Positions 35,879 through 47,854 of a DNA stretch of 64,000 bases are shown piece by piece (the stretch's first letter is position 1; each line of letters opens with the position of its first letter). Location: the NCBI GenBank assembly GCA_033065855.1, contig JAVXUO010002276.1, forward strand, positions 1 through 64,000, in the 5' to 3' direction. Under the pieces are notes generated by a model. The model ran no database searches. It was not told the origin of the DNA and saw only the letters and a list, made by a program, of their open reading frames with translations. Both the position numbers and the translations under genes were made by a program. The DNA is from Escallonia rubra (Eukaryota; Streptophyta; Magnoliopsida; Escalloniales; Escalloniaceae).

Positions 35879-36336
35879 ATTTAAATCCTTTAATTCCATA
35901 CCCAATAACTTTGGGATTCCATTTGTTATCATTAGATGCATGATCCACCCATTTCTGGTGGCCACCCTCTCTTATCGCTCCACTTCTCTTCCTGCCCATT
36001 ACTTGCTCCATTTGCACAAGTGAAAGATTAAGTAAACTAAAAATCTCAGAAAGTCCCCAAGAGACTACTAAACTCAGGTGTTAGTATGTTGTGGGTTTAG
36101 GTGACTTATGGCTTTGCCTTCACAAAACCTTCTTACAATTAACATATTTTTGCATTAAAATATTTATATTTTAATGTGACTGTACTGCCAATCTACTTTT
36201 TTTTTTTTTTTTTGTAATTCTGTACTGCCAATCTACGGTTATTGTCTTAACATGACATTAAGATATGTTGATAATCAGTAACTTAGTAGCTTTTTGGTCT
36301 GATTATTATATCAATTGTGTTGCACTCGAATCGCAG

Positions 36337-36386
36337 CCGACCGGCCCTGAGTATCAAATCAATACAAGGACAATGGCAACCGGCAG
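36337..36386 (+). other. isolated exon-like segment
   Basis: Fifty open bases (PTGPEYQINTRTMATG in one frame) lie between TCGCAG and GTAAAG. No neighbouring exon was found and the protein is not recognised. Confidence 0.2.
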
Positions 36387-37435
36387 GTAAAGTATACCAT
36401 TTTTTTATTTTTATTGTGAATTGAATCTCCTAAACAAGAAGTAGAAGAACAAGAAAACTATTATAAAATTAAAATAGCACAACTATTTGAGCACTAGGAT
36501 TTTTCATCAAAGATGTTGATGAGTAACTAAAGATAATTGCCATTTGTTTGAGTTTTTAAGAGTATGATATAAGCTTCCCTTTTTAGCTTAAGGCCAAAGC
36601 CCTTAACCAAATAAATAAATAAATAAATTGTGGTTTCACTAACCCCAACTTCCGGCCGTGCTTGCCAAAACAACCTCGCCATACTCACCCTATATCCATC
36701 AAGAAACTACGTAAGCCAAATTCAACCTCACCATTTTGTACGAGGTTCCCCCATACAAAATGGTCAAAAGAGCAATGCTAAAGTAAGAGTTGAGGTAAAT
36801 TGTCATATACGTTCTATGATAACTATAAGTAATTAAGTGAGATGAATTTGGCTTATAGATGTGTTTTTTAATGTGAATATAGGTAAAGAGTCGTGATGGT
36901 AAAGACCCATCTCGTTGTAAGTTAGTTTAAGGGTACACACAATTATAAGGCACGTGAGAAGAAGGGGCAGTATACAGTTGCCAAAGTGGCTAAAGCTGTT
37001 GTATGTGTTTTTTCCCCTTATATTTTCCAATTGCTATTAACATTATAATAAAACATTGTTATAATTGTAATAGACTTTCTCTTTTGTTTGTGTTAACCCT
37101 ACGGTTATTTAACCTAGGATTATATTTGATTTTGATGATAACTAACATTGATGATTATGTTGTCTAACTTGCATTGAGTTGATGAAGCAAAAGAAACAAT
37201 CTCATACTCATGCAAACGGATTATTAGACGAGCAACACGGTCAATGACTCTCAACGGAACGCATCAAAGAAGAATTTCGTCGATTGAATTTTTACATCGC
37301 TTTATTTCCTTCTTTGTAAACTAGACATAGAGAGATGATCGTTACGATGACTGTATACCTAGAATTTGCCCATAAGTTTCCCTTGCATGCATAAAAGTTT
37401 TTCATGCTTTAAAAACAAGGAAACTGCATTTTCAG

Positions 37436-37632
37436 AAATGCAGTCGACTGCATTCCATGCAGTCGACTGCAAGTTGGGCAGTGAGGTATTACAGTCGACT
37501 GCATTGGAATGCAGTCGACTGCAATACTTTCAGTAGCCTATTACAGTCGACTGCATTGCATTGCAGTCGACCGCAAGTTGGAAATTTGCATTTCCAACGG
37601 AACTTTTGGGAATACAGTCGACTGCGACTGCA
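37436..37632. repeat. cluster of CAGTCGACTGCA palindromes
   Basis: Six or seven copies of a 10-14-bp palindrome centred on GTCGAC, irregularly spaced within the LTR. Not CRISPR-like: spacing is uneven and the host is a eukaryote. Confidence 0.9.
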
Positions 37633-37689
37633 TTTACCGTTTGGCGCATTAAATGCCCTACCTAACTCGAAACGGTCATATTGATTTCC

Positions 37690-37705
37690 ACCTCTATAAA
37701 TACTC
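37690..37705 (+). promoter_or_regulatory. TATA-like box in the solo LTR
   Basis: CTCTATAAATACTC has plant TATA-box form and sits mid-LTR, where a U3/R boundary would be expected. Confidence 0.4.
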
Positions 37706-39039
37706 ATCTTGGGCATAGTTTTCATTCATCAATTGCATTCAAAAGCTCTCCTATCTTTCATATTCTCAAAGATCAAAGCAATTGTTCAAATCTCTCTTGT
37801 TTTCATTGATTTCTCATCCTTTTCAAGAGAGCATTTATTGTGAGCTTACATTTGAGAGATATACACTTTCATAAGTCATCATACACTCATCTCTCTTATT
37901 CTAGTACTTCAACTTGTACTCATCTACTTATTGAGAGTGAAATCTTGTACACATTTCTTCATTGAAAGGTTCTTGTATCAAAGCTTGGGGTTGTCAAGCT
38001 TTGGGTTTGTCAAAGTTTGTTCTTGATGTGGGCATAGCATCAAGGGATTGTAAGAGGTTCGATCTTGACCCGTAAGGAAGATCATACTAGTGGATTCTAG
38101 GGCCTTTCAAAGGACTTCCTTGAAGGGGTGGACGTAGGCTTGTGGGTATATCAAGCCGAACCATTCAATTCTCCTTGTCAAGTATCTATAAACCCTTCTC
38201 TCTTTACATTATCGTTTTACATTTTTGTTGAGATTGGTTGTTTGCTTATTTGGGTTATTGAGATTGAGGTTTGTTGTTTGTTAATTTTTAAAGTAGTCTT
38301 AAAACCTTATTCACCCCCCCCCCCCGTCTAGGGTTATTTTATTGGTTTCAGTTTGCATAGGATAAAAGTGTACAATTTTGCATCTGAGCTTTCCGATTTC
38401 ATTCGAGAGCCTGCTTATGATTTCGTTACTTTGAAAAATTGGGGAATGAAATTTACTTGAGTGTATAGATGTTTCTGACATAGGTCGTATTTTTTCTTTT
38501 GTATAGCAAATGATTGGTTGCATGGGATCCAATTTTTCAAGTTTTTCACCATAAAAATGCAAAGAAGAATTTCGTCACTTGAAACATTTGCAAAGTAAGA
38601 TGCAAGAATGAAAGGTTACGAATACGAGCCTTTACCATCCTTGATACGTTCTTTTTGTAGGCCACTTTGTTGGTTTAAGTTCACTTATATAACTAGTTAA
38701 GTTTGTAACCTTTATTCTGAGTTTTTTTTTTCCAGGTTAAAGTGTTGGAACTTGGAAGACATCACAACTTTTGTTGGACATAAGGGAACAACATGCACTA
38801 TGTTAATATTTTGGATGAGATGTATCTTTAGGTTGTGCTGATCTATATTATTTTATTTGTATGTTTTCAAAAACGAGAATTTCCAAATAGAATATGTTAG
38901 GACGTGGATATTGGATATTGGATGTGTTGCGGTTGAATGACATTAGCTTATAATTGGTTTTAATGATGAGTTTATTTGTTAGTAGGTCGACTTGGTTGTT
39001 AATTATCATTTTGAAGCAAGGATTACATTATCACTTTTA

Positions 39040-39070
39040 CTAGTTTTTAGCCCGTGCTTTGCACACGGGT
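39040..39070 (-). mobile_element. Helitron-like 3' terminus
   Basis: On the minus strand a CCCGTG-loop-CACGGG hairpin (39051-39069) is followed by seven bases and CTAG, then T: the usual Helitron 3' end. The element would extend rightwards. No 5' end was found. Confidence 0.5.
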
Positions 39071-40669
39071 GAGCTTGATAAAACCATCAAAATACTCAAA
39101 AGAAAAAAATTATAATATCAATCATTACAAATAGTAAGTGTCATCGTTAAAGTCATGATAGGTACGTCATAACTACAATAATCAAGTGCTAAATCTAAAC
39201 TAAGTAAAAATCAGACGTAAATTTTATGTTTAAGATTGTCTGATATCGAACAACCAATCAATACCAAATGTGAATAGAATCGTATGATGAGCCCAAATAT
39301 TCTTTAATCCAAAATCACTAAAATTTCATATGTGAATAATTTAAAATAGGGTTCGAATTAAACCTACACAAAATCGTATTATAAGTAACAAAAATAATAA
39401 CGTGGGTTAGAAGCCAATTAAAAAGATTTACACCTTCCGGCATAACTACCAATTCCTTAGAAAGAAGTTACTTCGGTCGATGTAAAGTTGGTACTTCGTA
39501 TTTTAGTTCTTCTTCATTGGTCAATCATGCGTTAAATACCTCAGAATTCATAAGATCAAGCCATTCTCTTTGAGATTTAGCAGACTGCGTTGTTGAGGTC
39601 TAAGAAGTTCTCATTATTAACAGTTCTTATAAAATTTGTGAAAATTGGTCCTATTATGATCTTTTTATCTCTCATTATTTTTATTGGTCAGTTTTGCTCT
39701 TTTATGACTTTAGCATTTTAACATTGTATGTTGTTTTATATGCATAGATTGGTTATATAATCTTCTAAGAGAACACCAAATGTGGTTGATTTATCGAAAT
39801 GATACGAGATTTTTTGGGTCAGGAATGAATATTTTTAACTCTTACGTATATTAACTGTTTTGTTTGTTTTCTCCACATTTGTATTCTCAATTGATATAAT
39901 TCAAAGTTCTAAATGTGCATTGTGTGCAATGCACGAGATCAAAATTAATAAAAAAAAAAAGGGTTAAGTAAACCTAATCATATATGAATGCATAATTAAG
40001 GGGATTGAGAGTAAGATAAGGCATGAACTTTTGATGAAATCTGCCCCTGTTTTAGGTTAATGAGATAGAAAATCAAGGACTTTCAAAAAATAAAATCACA
40101 TTTTAAGTTAACCGACAATGTTGGATTTAAATAGAGTTTTAACTTTTAGTAAGTTATATCATAAACTTGGTAAGAGTTTTATCGTTGGATAAATTTTAAA
40201 GTTATGATAGGAATGAGATAAGTGGAATTGAATTAATATTCAAAAAATTGCTACAACAGTAAAATGCTTTTGAAATTTACTTGATGAGGCTAATTAGAGT
40301 TTTAACAACTAATATATGAGATAAACTCTAACAGATTGGTGAGAGAGAACCAGATTCAAAAAGGAAAGTGATAATTCTAAGTTATTAAAGTTAATATTAT
40401 ATAACAAATAAATTTTTATCCACGTAGTAAGGAGAGAGAATGTCTGCGTAAGCAGTGACATGACAATATTATTTCAGTTTCACCTTTCATATATATGTAA
40501 TTAGATTTGGGAACATGAATTATGTACTACCTATAAATGTAAGAACAATTTTTGACAATTTTTAAAAACTGCCAAGGCAAAAACTTAATGCAAAGTTGCT
40601 TAAACGTGTCATAAATAGGAACGACAAGATACTGTTGCCAAACATTTCTGACATTTTAACACAAGTGTC

Positions 40670-40860
40670 ATTAGTGTCGCATGATTAACATTGACTATTG
40701 ACTTCATGTGAGACACTTATAAGTGTCGCATATAAAGCGCCGTAAGTGGCCGACGTGTATCAAAAGTGTCGGGAATTCTAGATGGACAAATTTGTGACGT
40801 TTGAGAAATGCGCTAAAAAGTATCTGGAGACCTCTTTGTGACACTTTTTTTGTGTCGCCA
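40670..40860. repeat. GTGTCGC-rich repeat cluster
   Basis: Repeated AAGTGTCGC / GCGACACTT-like words in both orientations, as in subterminal regions of plant CACTA elements. No terminal CACTA was found. Confidence 0.35.
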
Positions 40861-41571
40861 TAACTTCTTTTTTTTCCGTAACGGGGAGAAAATAAAAGAA
40901 AAGAAAAGATCAGCGATGGTGCAGGGGGTGGGTAATGGTGGTGGTGTAAGGTGGTGGGGTCACTGTGGTGGTGTATGGTGGTTGGCATTGGTGTGTGGGT
41001 GGTGGGGTAAGCAATGTCCAAGGTATAGCGATGGTTTGGGAAAAAAGAGAGGAAAGAAAAAAAGAAGAGAAGAAAAGAAAAGGAATTCACCTCATAAGTT
41101 ATATAGGTAATATAGTCATTTATTCGAACCATTGAATATTTTACGGTTCTGTTTGGTAAACAGAAACCACTGCTATTTATCAAACTAACGGACACTGTGT
41201 AATTCACTCTAACACCAATGTATTTAATAAAATGCAGTCATTAGAATAAAATAATCAGATTAGATCATACGATTTGAGTGGATTAAAGGGATACTTAATG
41301 AAATCACTAAGATATATACAAAACAAATGTAAGATAATTACGTGGAGAGTAGGATGTTGACATTTTAGACAAAAGATTCGGAGATAAAAAAATTTAGGGA
41401 GGTTAATTTTATTTTACTTTAAAGAATAAATCAATGTCATTTTTTAAATCAAGTGAGTTACGGCAACAAGAAATAGGCCCTTTCATCCAAATGTCTAAAG
41501 TAAATTAATACACTATACACACACGCACACACACACAATAGATTCGTGCAAATGTGCAATAGGTTTTCCTT

Positions 41572-42272
41572 GGAGCAGGATCGTCTGTTGTAACTAGGGT
41601 TACAGCAGACATGCTGTAACTCTAGTTACAGCCGTCCGATTGAGATAGGTTTGAGATGACGGCCTAGATTATGCTACATCATCAAGTCTCTGCTGACCCC
41701 AATTCTCTCTCTCTCTCTCTCTCTCCACAATTCCAACTACCGGCAGCCAAGAAACGTTCTACTCCTCCACCTTCCGGCGGCGAAAACACCTCCTTCTCCT
41801 CCACCTCCAAACAGTGAACCGGCCTGAAATCGTAGTTTTGCCATGGAAGAACTATCACCTTCCGGCAACTATATAGCCGGAAGGTGGGCATAGGATTAGT
41901 GGTGATGGTGGTGGTCCTGAATTACGATGGTGGCCGGCACGGTGGTGGTGACACAGGCTGTACGGAGACGGGAGACGACCAACGAGATAAGGGAGATAAG
42001 GCCATCTATGCTATATCGTCGCTGGAAAATGGAGGGTCGTCGTCGTCGGAAGCTGGAGAGTCGTCGTTGCCGGAAGTGGAGGTCGTCGCCGGCAGATTGA
42101 CTGTAGAGAGAGAAGATCAGGGTGCTCTCTCTCTTTGGACTTCACGCCAACAATTCGGAAACAGAAGTTTGCTGACGTGGCTTGATCGTGGCCTTCGAAA
42201 TTGATCGGATGGTTGTAACTAGAGCTACAGCATGTCTGCTGTAACCCTAGTTACAGCAGACAATCCGGATCC
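41572..42272. mobile_element. Mutator-like TIR element, 9-bp TSD
   Basis: Long inverted ends of about 70 bp: the left contains GTCTGTTGTAACTAGGGTTA and CAGCAGACATGCTGTAACTC, and the right is its near-complement. It is flanked by a perfect 9-bp repeat, GTTTTCCTT, at 41563-41571 and 42273-42281. The interior is CCGGCGGCG/GTCGTCGTCG-rich and gene-like. Its right part, from 41932, is included in every unit of the tandem array, so the array arose after this insertion. Confidence 0.85.
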
Positions 42273-42436
42273 GTTTTCCTTCTATCTCAAAACAGCATTG
42301 ATGAGCCAGAGAGGCAGATGAGTCAAATTAAATGTGGAGCAGCCACCAGAGCTTCGTGCAACAGGTTTTCCTTCTATCTCAAAACCGCATTGATGAGCCA
42401 GAGCTACCACAGCCAGCTGCTTTGGCAGGTTCTCCA

Positions 42437-42501
42437 CTACAGCCAGCTGCTTCTGCAGGTTCTCCACTACAGCGAGAACCTGCAGAAGCAGCTGGCTGTA
42501 G
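42437..42501. repeat. perfect 28-bp hairpin, present in each array unit
   Basis: Arms CTACAGCCAGCTGCTTCTGC+AGGTTCTC (42437-42464) and its exact complement (42474-42501) are separated by a 9-base loop, CACTACAGC. A direct partial copy of the left arm precedes it (42410-42436). Outer arms containing CAAATTAAAT (42315-42340 and 42505-42535) extend the foldback. The same structure recurs in all seven units. Confidence 0.95.
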
Positions 42502-42539
42502 TAGCTTTCATATTTAATTTGGCTCATCTGCTCACGTAT

Positions 42540-42677
42540 GAAGCTTGAAGATAAAGAACCTTTACTGGCCCAAATCAAAAGTCAAGTGTTCCTTTCTTCC
42601 ATTTACGTTAGCTTTCAACGGGCATCTGCAGAGACTCAGAGACTAAAGGTAAAGGTTCTTTCTTATCTTCAAGCTTC
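42540..42677. repeat. second inverted repeat in each array unit
   Basis: GAAGCTTGAAGATAAAGAAC+CTTTAC (42540-42565) is inverted at 42649-42677 with a 3-base bulge. The intervening 83 bases contain the beginning of ClpB-like exon 1, so the start of that exon is itself part of a small inverted duplication. Confidence 0.9.
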
Positions 42678-43903
42678 ACGCGTATTTCCCTCAAATCTTG
42701 CACCATTTGTTTACACCCATCAGTCTCATTTCAATGGGAGAGCTAGAATTTTGGCCACTGCGCTCACCAGATTATCGTCTGAGCTTCTAAGCAGTTACTC
42801 CTCCAGTTCCGAGTCCTCCAATCCAGGCAAAGATGTGGTATAATTCATGTACATATTTTTCATTGATGCTTACAAAGGAAACATATGACGCGATAAGGAT
42901 TTATTGCTTGCATTCAATCTAAAATTACCTAGTAAAATAAGAATGAAAATAATCTTCTCTGTTTCCATGTTTACAGATTACAAATACATGCTTCACAAAG
43001 AGGGCATGGGATGGATTTGTTGGTGGTGCCTCTTTCGCATTTGTCCACTATCACCGCACAAGGGACTGAGAACATCTCATGAAAGCTCTTTTAGGAGGAT
43101 GGGATAGCTGCTAGAATCTTAGCCAAGAGCGGACATGACCGAAAATCTATTCTAGAAATAGTGGATGAGTTCTTATCGAAGCAACATGAGATGTTCGCAG
43201 TCCATTGTGCGGTGATGGGTGATGAACGCGTCTTGACACTAGCTCCACATCTGAACAACGTGTTGCACGTTGCAAGAAATCACTCAAAAAGTTGTGGGCA
43301 AGACTTGATCTCTGTCGAGCATCTAATGCTAGCATTATATGCCGACGATAGATTTGGTCTGCCTTTCTACAGGCGCCTGCAGCTGAATGAGACCGATCTG
43401 AAGGATGCATTCCCTCGTGTTCGCAGAGGCGAGGGTTCAACTGATAGAGGTAGTAACGTCCTCTTATATTCATGTTTTTGACATAACGTCCCACTGAGTT
43501 GCTTGCTTTTTTTGTATCTTTGACCTTTGTCACTTCTCTAGGCTAAATATGGTCAGACAACGACCTTTACTACATGCTTGTCAATAGTACACAGTTCATA
43601 ATATTCGGGTTGTTATACTAATTTGTTTTCTGTTAAGTGCCCTCAGTCTGGTTAATAATTCAGATGACTTCCATGAGAACTTAGATAGTGTGTTAATGCT
43701 GCAGCACCAGGGATCTTGTGGATACTAGTTCTATAGATGTTTTTGTCTTTTTGGGCAACCAGAAAATATTCTGATGTCTTCTTGTAAGGCTAGTTGCAAA
43801 CTACTCAAATTATAAAGTGGTAAAACTAATGTCAGCATTGCCTTGTTCTCCAAAAGGCTGCATTTTACGCTGGTTGACAGATTAGGGGACTCTGGTTCCA
43901 AAA

Positions 43904-45879
43904 GGCCGGCACGGTGGTGGTGACACAGGCTGTACGGAGACGGGAGACGACCGACGAGATAAGGGAGACAAGGCCATCTATGCTATATCGTCGCTGGAAA
44001 ATGGAGGGTCGTCGTCGCCAGAAGCTGGAGAGTCGTCGTTGCCGGAAGTGGAAGTCGTCGCCGGCAGATTGACTGTAGAGAAAGAAGATCAGGGTGCTCT
44101 CTCTCTCTTTGGACTTCACGCCAACAATTGGGAAACAGAAGTTTGCTGACGTGGCTTGATCGTGGCCTTCGAAATTGATCGGATGGCTGTAACTAGAGCT
44201 ACAGCATGTCTGTTGTAACCCTAGTTACAGCAGACAATCCGGATCCGTTTTCCTTCTATCTCAAAACAGCATTGATGAGCCAGAGAGACAGATGAGTCAA
44301 ATTAAATGTGGAGCAGCTACCAGAGCTTCGTGCAACAGGTTTTCCTTCTATCTCAAAACCGCATTAATGAGCCAGAGCTACCACAGCCAGCTGCTTCGGC
44401 AGGTTCTCCACTACAGCCAGCTGCTTCTGCAGGTTCTCCACTACAGCGAGAACCTGCAGAAGCAGCTGGCTGTAGTAACTTTCATATTTAATTTGGCTCC
44501 TCTGCTCACGTATGAAGCTTGAAGATAAAGAACCTTTACTGGCCCAAATCAAAAGTCAAGTGTTCCTTTCTTCCATTTACGTTAGCTTTCAACGGGCATC
44601 TGCAGAGACTCAGAGACTAAAGGCAAAGGTTCTTTCTTATCTTCAAGCTTCACGCGTATTTCCCTCAAATCTTGCACCATTTGTTTACACCCATCAGTCT
44701 CATTTCAATGGGAGAGCTAGAATTTCGGCCACCGCGCTCACCAGATTATCGTCTGAGCTTCTAAGCAGTTACTCCTCCAGTTCCGAGTCCTCCAATCCAG
44801 GCAAAGATGTGGTATAATTCATGTACATATTTTTCATTGATGCTTACAAAGGAAAAATATGACGCGATAAGGATTTATTGCTTGCATTCAATCTAAAATT
44901 ACCTAGTAAAATAAGAATGAAAATAATCTTCTCTGTTTCCATGTTTACAGATTACAAATACATGCTTCACAAAGAGGGCATGGGATGGATTTGTTGGTGG
45001 TGCCTCTTTCGCATTTGTCCACTATCACCGCACAAGGGACTGAGAACATCTCATGAAAGCTCTTTTAGGAGGATGGGATAGCTGCTAGAATCTTAGCCAA
45101 GAGCGGACATGACCGAAAATCTATTCTAGAAATAGTGGATGAGTTCTTATCGAAGCAACATGAGATGTTCGCAGTCCATTGTGCGGTGATGGGTGATGAA
45201 CGCGTCTTGACACTAGCTCCACATCTGAACAACGTGTTGCACGTTGCAAGAAATCACTCAAAAAGTTGTGGGCAAGACTTGATCTCCGTCGAGCATCTAA
45301 TGCTAGCATTATATGCCGACGAATAGATTTGGTCTGCCTTTCTACAGGCGCCTGCAGCTGAATGAGACCGATCTGAAGGATGCATTCCCTCGTGTTCGCA
45401 GAGGCGAGGGTTCAGCTGATAGAGGTAGTAACGTCCTCTTATATTCATGTTTTTGACATAACGTCCCACTGAGTTGCTTGCTGTTTTTTGTATCTTTGAC
45501 CTTTGTCACTTCTCTAGGCTAAATATGGTCAGACAACGACCTTTACTACATGCTTGTCAATAGTACACAGTTCATAATATTCGGGTTGTTATACTAATTT
45601 GTTTTCTGTTAAGTGCCCTCAGTCTGGTTAATAATTCAGATGACTTCCATAAGAACTTAGATAGTGTGTTAATGCTGCAGCACCAGGGATCTTGTGGATA
45701 CTAGTTCTATAGATGTTTTTGACTTTTTGGGCAACCAGAAAATATTCTGATGTCTTCTTGTAAGGCTAGTTGCAAACTACTCAAATTATAAAGTGGTAAA
45801 ACTAATGTCAGCATTATCTTGTTCTCCAAAAGGCTGCATTTTAGGCTGGTTGACAGATTAGGGGACTCTGGTTCCAAAA
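43904..45879 (+). pseudogene. array unit 2, ClpB-like N-terminal part
   Basis: Same layout as unit 1 (exon 1 from 44512, exon 2 from about 44951). It keeps FPSN and HLNN/HVARN as in units 1 and 7. One extra A (GACGAATAG) truncates the second Clp repeat right after LYADE, a break unique to this unit. Confidence 0.8.
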
Positions 45880-47854
45880 GGCCGGCACGGTGGTGGTGAC
45901 ACAGGCTGTACGGAGACGGGAGACGACCGACGAGATAAGGGAGACAAGGCCATCTATGCTATATCGTCGCTGGAAAATGGAGGGTCGTCGTCGCCAGAAG
46001 CTGGAGAGTCGTCGTTGCCGGAAGTGGAAGTTGTCGCCGGCAGATTGACTGTAGAGAAAGAAGATCAGGGTGCTCTCTCTCTCTTTGGACTTCACGCCAA
46101 CAATTGGGAAACAGAAGTTTGCTGACGTGGCTTGATCGTGGCCTTCGAAATTGATCGGATGGCTGTAACTAGAGCTACAGCATGTCTGCTGTAACCCTAG
46201 TTACAGCAGACAATCCGGATCCGTTTTCCTTCTATCTCAAAACAGCATTGATGAGCCAGAGAGACAGATGAGTCAAATTAAATGTGGAGCAGCTACCAGA
46301 GCTTCGTGCAACAGGTTTTCCTTCTATCTCAAAACCGCATTGATGAGCCAGAGCTACCACAGCCAGCTGCTTCGGCAGGTTCTCCACTACAGCCAGCTGC
46401 TTCTGCAGGTTCTCCACTACAGCGAGAACCTGCAGAAGCAGCTGGCTGTAGTAGCTTTCATATTTAATTTGGCTCCTCTGCTCACGTATGAAGCTTGAAG
46501 ATAAAGAACCTTTACTGGCCCAAATCAAAAGTCAAGTGTTCCTTTCTTCCATTTACGTTAGCTTTCAACGGGCATCTGCAGAGACTCAGAGACTAAAGGC
46601 AAAGGTTCTTTCTTATCTTCAAGCTTCACGCGTATTTTCCTCAAATCTTGCACCATTTGTTTACACCCATCAGTCTCATTTCAATGGGAGAGCTAGAATT
46701 TCGGCCACCGCGCTCACCAGATTATCGTCTGAGCTTCTAAGCAGTTACTCCTCCAGTTCCGAGTCCTCCAATCCAGGCAAAGATGTGGTATAATTCATGT
46801 ACATATTTTTCATTGATGCTTACAAAGGAAAAATATGACGCGATAAGGATTTATTGCTTGCATTCAATCTAAAATTACCTAGTAAAATAAGAATGAAAAT
46901 AATCTTCTCTGTTTCCATGTTTACAGATTACAAATACATGCTTTACAAAGAGGGCATGGGATGGATTTGTTGGTGGTGCCTCTTTCGCATTTGTCCACTA
47001 TCACCGCACAAGGGACTGAGAACATCTCATGAAAGCTCTTTTAGGAGGATGGGATAGCTGCTAGAATCTTAGCCAAGAGCGGACATGACCGAAAATCTAT
47101 TCTAGAAATAGTGGATGAGTTCTTATCGAAGCAACATGAGATGTTCGCAGTCCATTGTGCGGTGATGGGTGATGAACGCGTCTTGACACTAGCTCCACAT
47201 GTGAACAACGTGTTGCACGTTACAAGAAATCACTCAAAAAGTTGTGGGCAAGACTTGATCTCCGTCGAGCATCTAATGCTAGCATTATATGCCGACGATA
47301 GATTTGGTCTGCCTTTCTACAGGCGCCTGCAGCTGAATGAGACCGATCTGAAGGATGCATTCCCTCGTGTTCGCAGAGGCGAGGGTTCAACTGATAGAGG
47401 TAGTAACGTCCTCTTATATTCATGTTTTTGACATAACGTCCCACTGAGTTGCTTGTTGTGTGTTGTATCTTTGACCTTTGTCACTTCTCTAGGCTAAATA
47501 TGGTCAGACAACGACCTTTACTACATGCTTGTCAATAGTACACAGTTCATAATATTCGGGTTGTTATACTAATTTGTTTTCTGTTAAGTGCCCTCAGTCT
47601 GGTTAATAATTCAGATGACTTCCATGAGAACTTAGATAGTGTGTTAATGCTGCAGCCCCAGGGATCTTGTGGATACTAGTTCTATAGATGTTTTTGTCTT
47701 TTTGGGCAACCAGAAAATATTCTGATGTCTTCTTGTAAGGCTAGTTGCAAACTACTCAAATTATAAAGTGGTAAAACTAATGTCAGCATTGCCTTGTTCT
47801 CCAAAAGGCTGCATTTTACGCTGGTTGACAGATTAGGGGACTCTGGTTCCAAAA
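45880..47854 (+). pseudogene. array unit 3, ClpB-like N-terminal part
   Basis: Exon 1 from 46488, exon 2 from about 46927. Inner-type variants: FSSN, HVNN and HVTRN. The 106-codon frame over the second Clp repeat (47111-47431) is open. The shared TGA and frame change upstream remain. Confidence 0.8.

Larger units (their letters stand above)
34100..37085. other. gene-poor stretch
   Basis: It holds simple repeats (listed), a second AAATAAATAAATAAATAAAT tract at about 36608-36628 that could mark the 3' end of a lost LINE or SINE copy, and one isolated exon-like segment at 36337-36386. Nothing else is supported. Confidence 0.4.
37091..38350 (+). mobile_element. solo LTR, SIRE/Copia-like (fossil)
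   Basis: It starts TGTTAACCCTACGG and ends TTGGTTTCA, and is flanked by a perfect 5-bp repeat, GTTTG, at 37086-37090 and 38351-38355. Inside are CAGTCGACTGCA palindromes, a CTATAAATACTCATC promoter-like stretch near 37695, and a C12 run (38314-38325) shortly before the end, a layout typical of long Copia LTRs. No internal domain or partner LTR is in the window. Confidence 0.8.
38356..41571. other. AT-rich stretch with TE ends
   Basis: No gene is seen. Contents are a Helitron-like 3' end at 39040, GTGTCGC-type subterminal repeats around 40670-40860 that recall CACTA elements, and an (AC)n tract at about 41518-41540. Confidence 0.4.
41932..43903 (+). pseudogene. array unit 1, ClpB-like N-terminal part
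   Basis: Exon 1 (42538 to about 42834) encodes MKLEDKEPLLAQ, then a Ser/Arg-rich, transit-peptide-like tail ending SSSESSNPGKD. Exon 2 (42977 to about 43451, after TTTACAG) encodes ITNTCFTKRAWDGFVGG, HYHRTRD, EHLMKALLGG, then GIAARILAKSGHDRKSILE, IVDEFLSKQ, NNVLHVARNHSKSCGQ and ISVEHLMLALYADDRFG. This is the double Clp N repeat of plant ClpB/Hsp100 chaperones. A TGA follows HYHRTRD and the frame shifts after LLGG. The ATPase domains are absent. Unit 1 alone reads KVK where the others have KAK, and has HLNN/HVARN. Confidence 0.8.

Noticed and set aside
35694-36023. Proline- or glycine-rich frames of 69-107 residues
   Set aside because: They are translations of the G22/GT microsatellite on either strand.
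37436-37632. CRISPR-like array of short palindromes
   Set aside because: Uneven spacing, no constant-length spacers, and it lies in a plant LTR.
40704-41207. 167-residue minus-strand frame
   Set aside because: His/Pro-rich low-complexity translation of a GGTGGTG tract next to GTGTCGC repeats. No domain.
42282-42578. Minus-strand frame with repeated QLAVVENL in each array unit
   Set aside because: The repeats are a by-product of the direct and inverted 28-bp DNA repeats, and the frame spans the hairpin loop. No independent evidence of coding.
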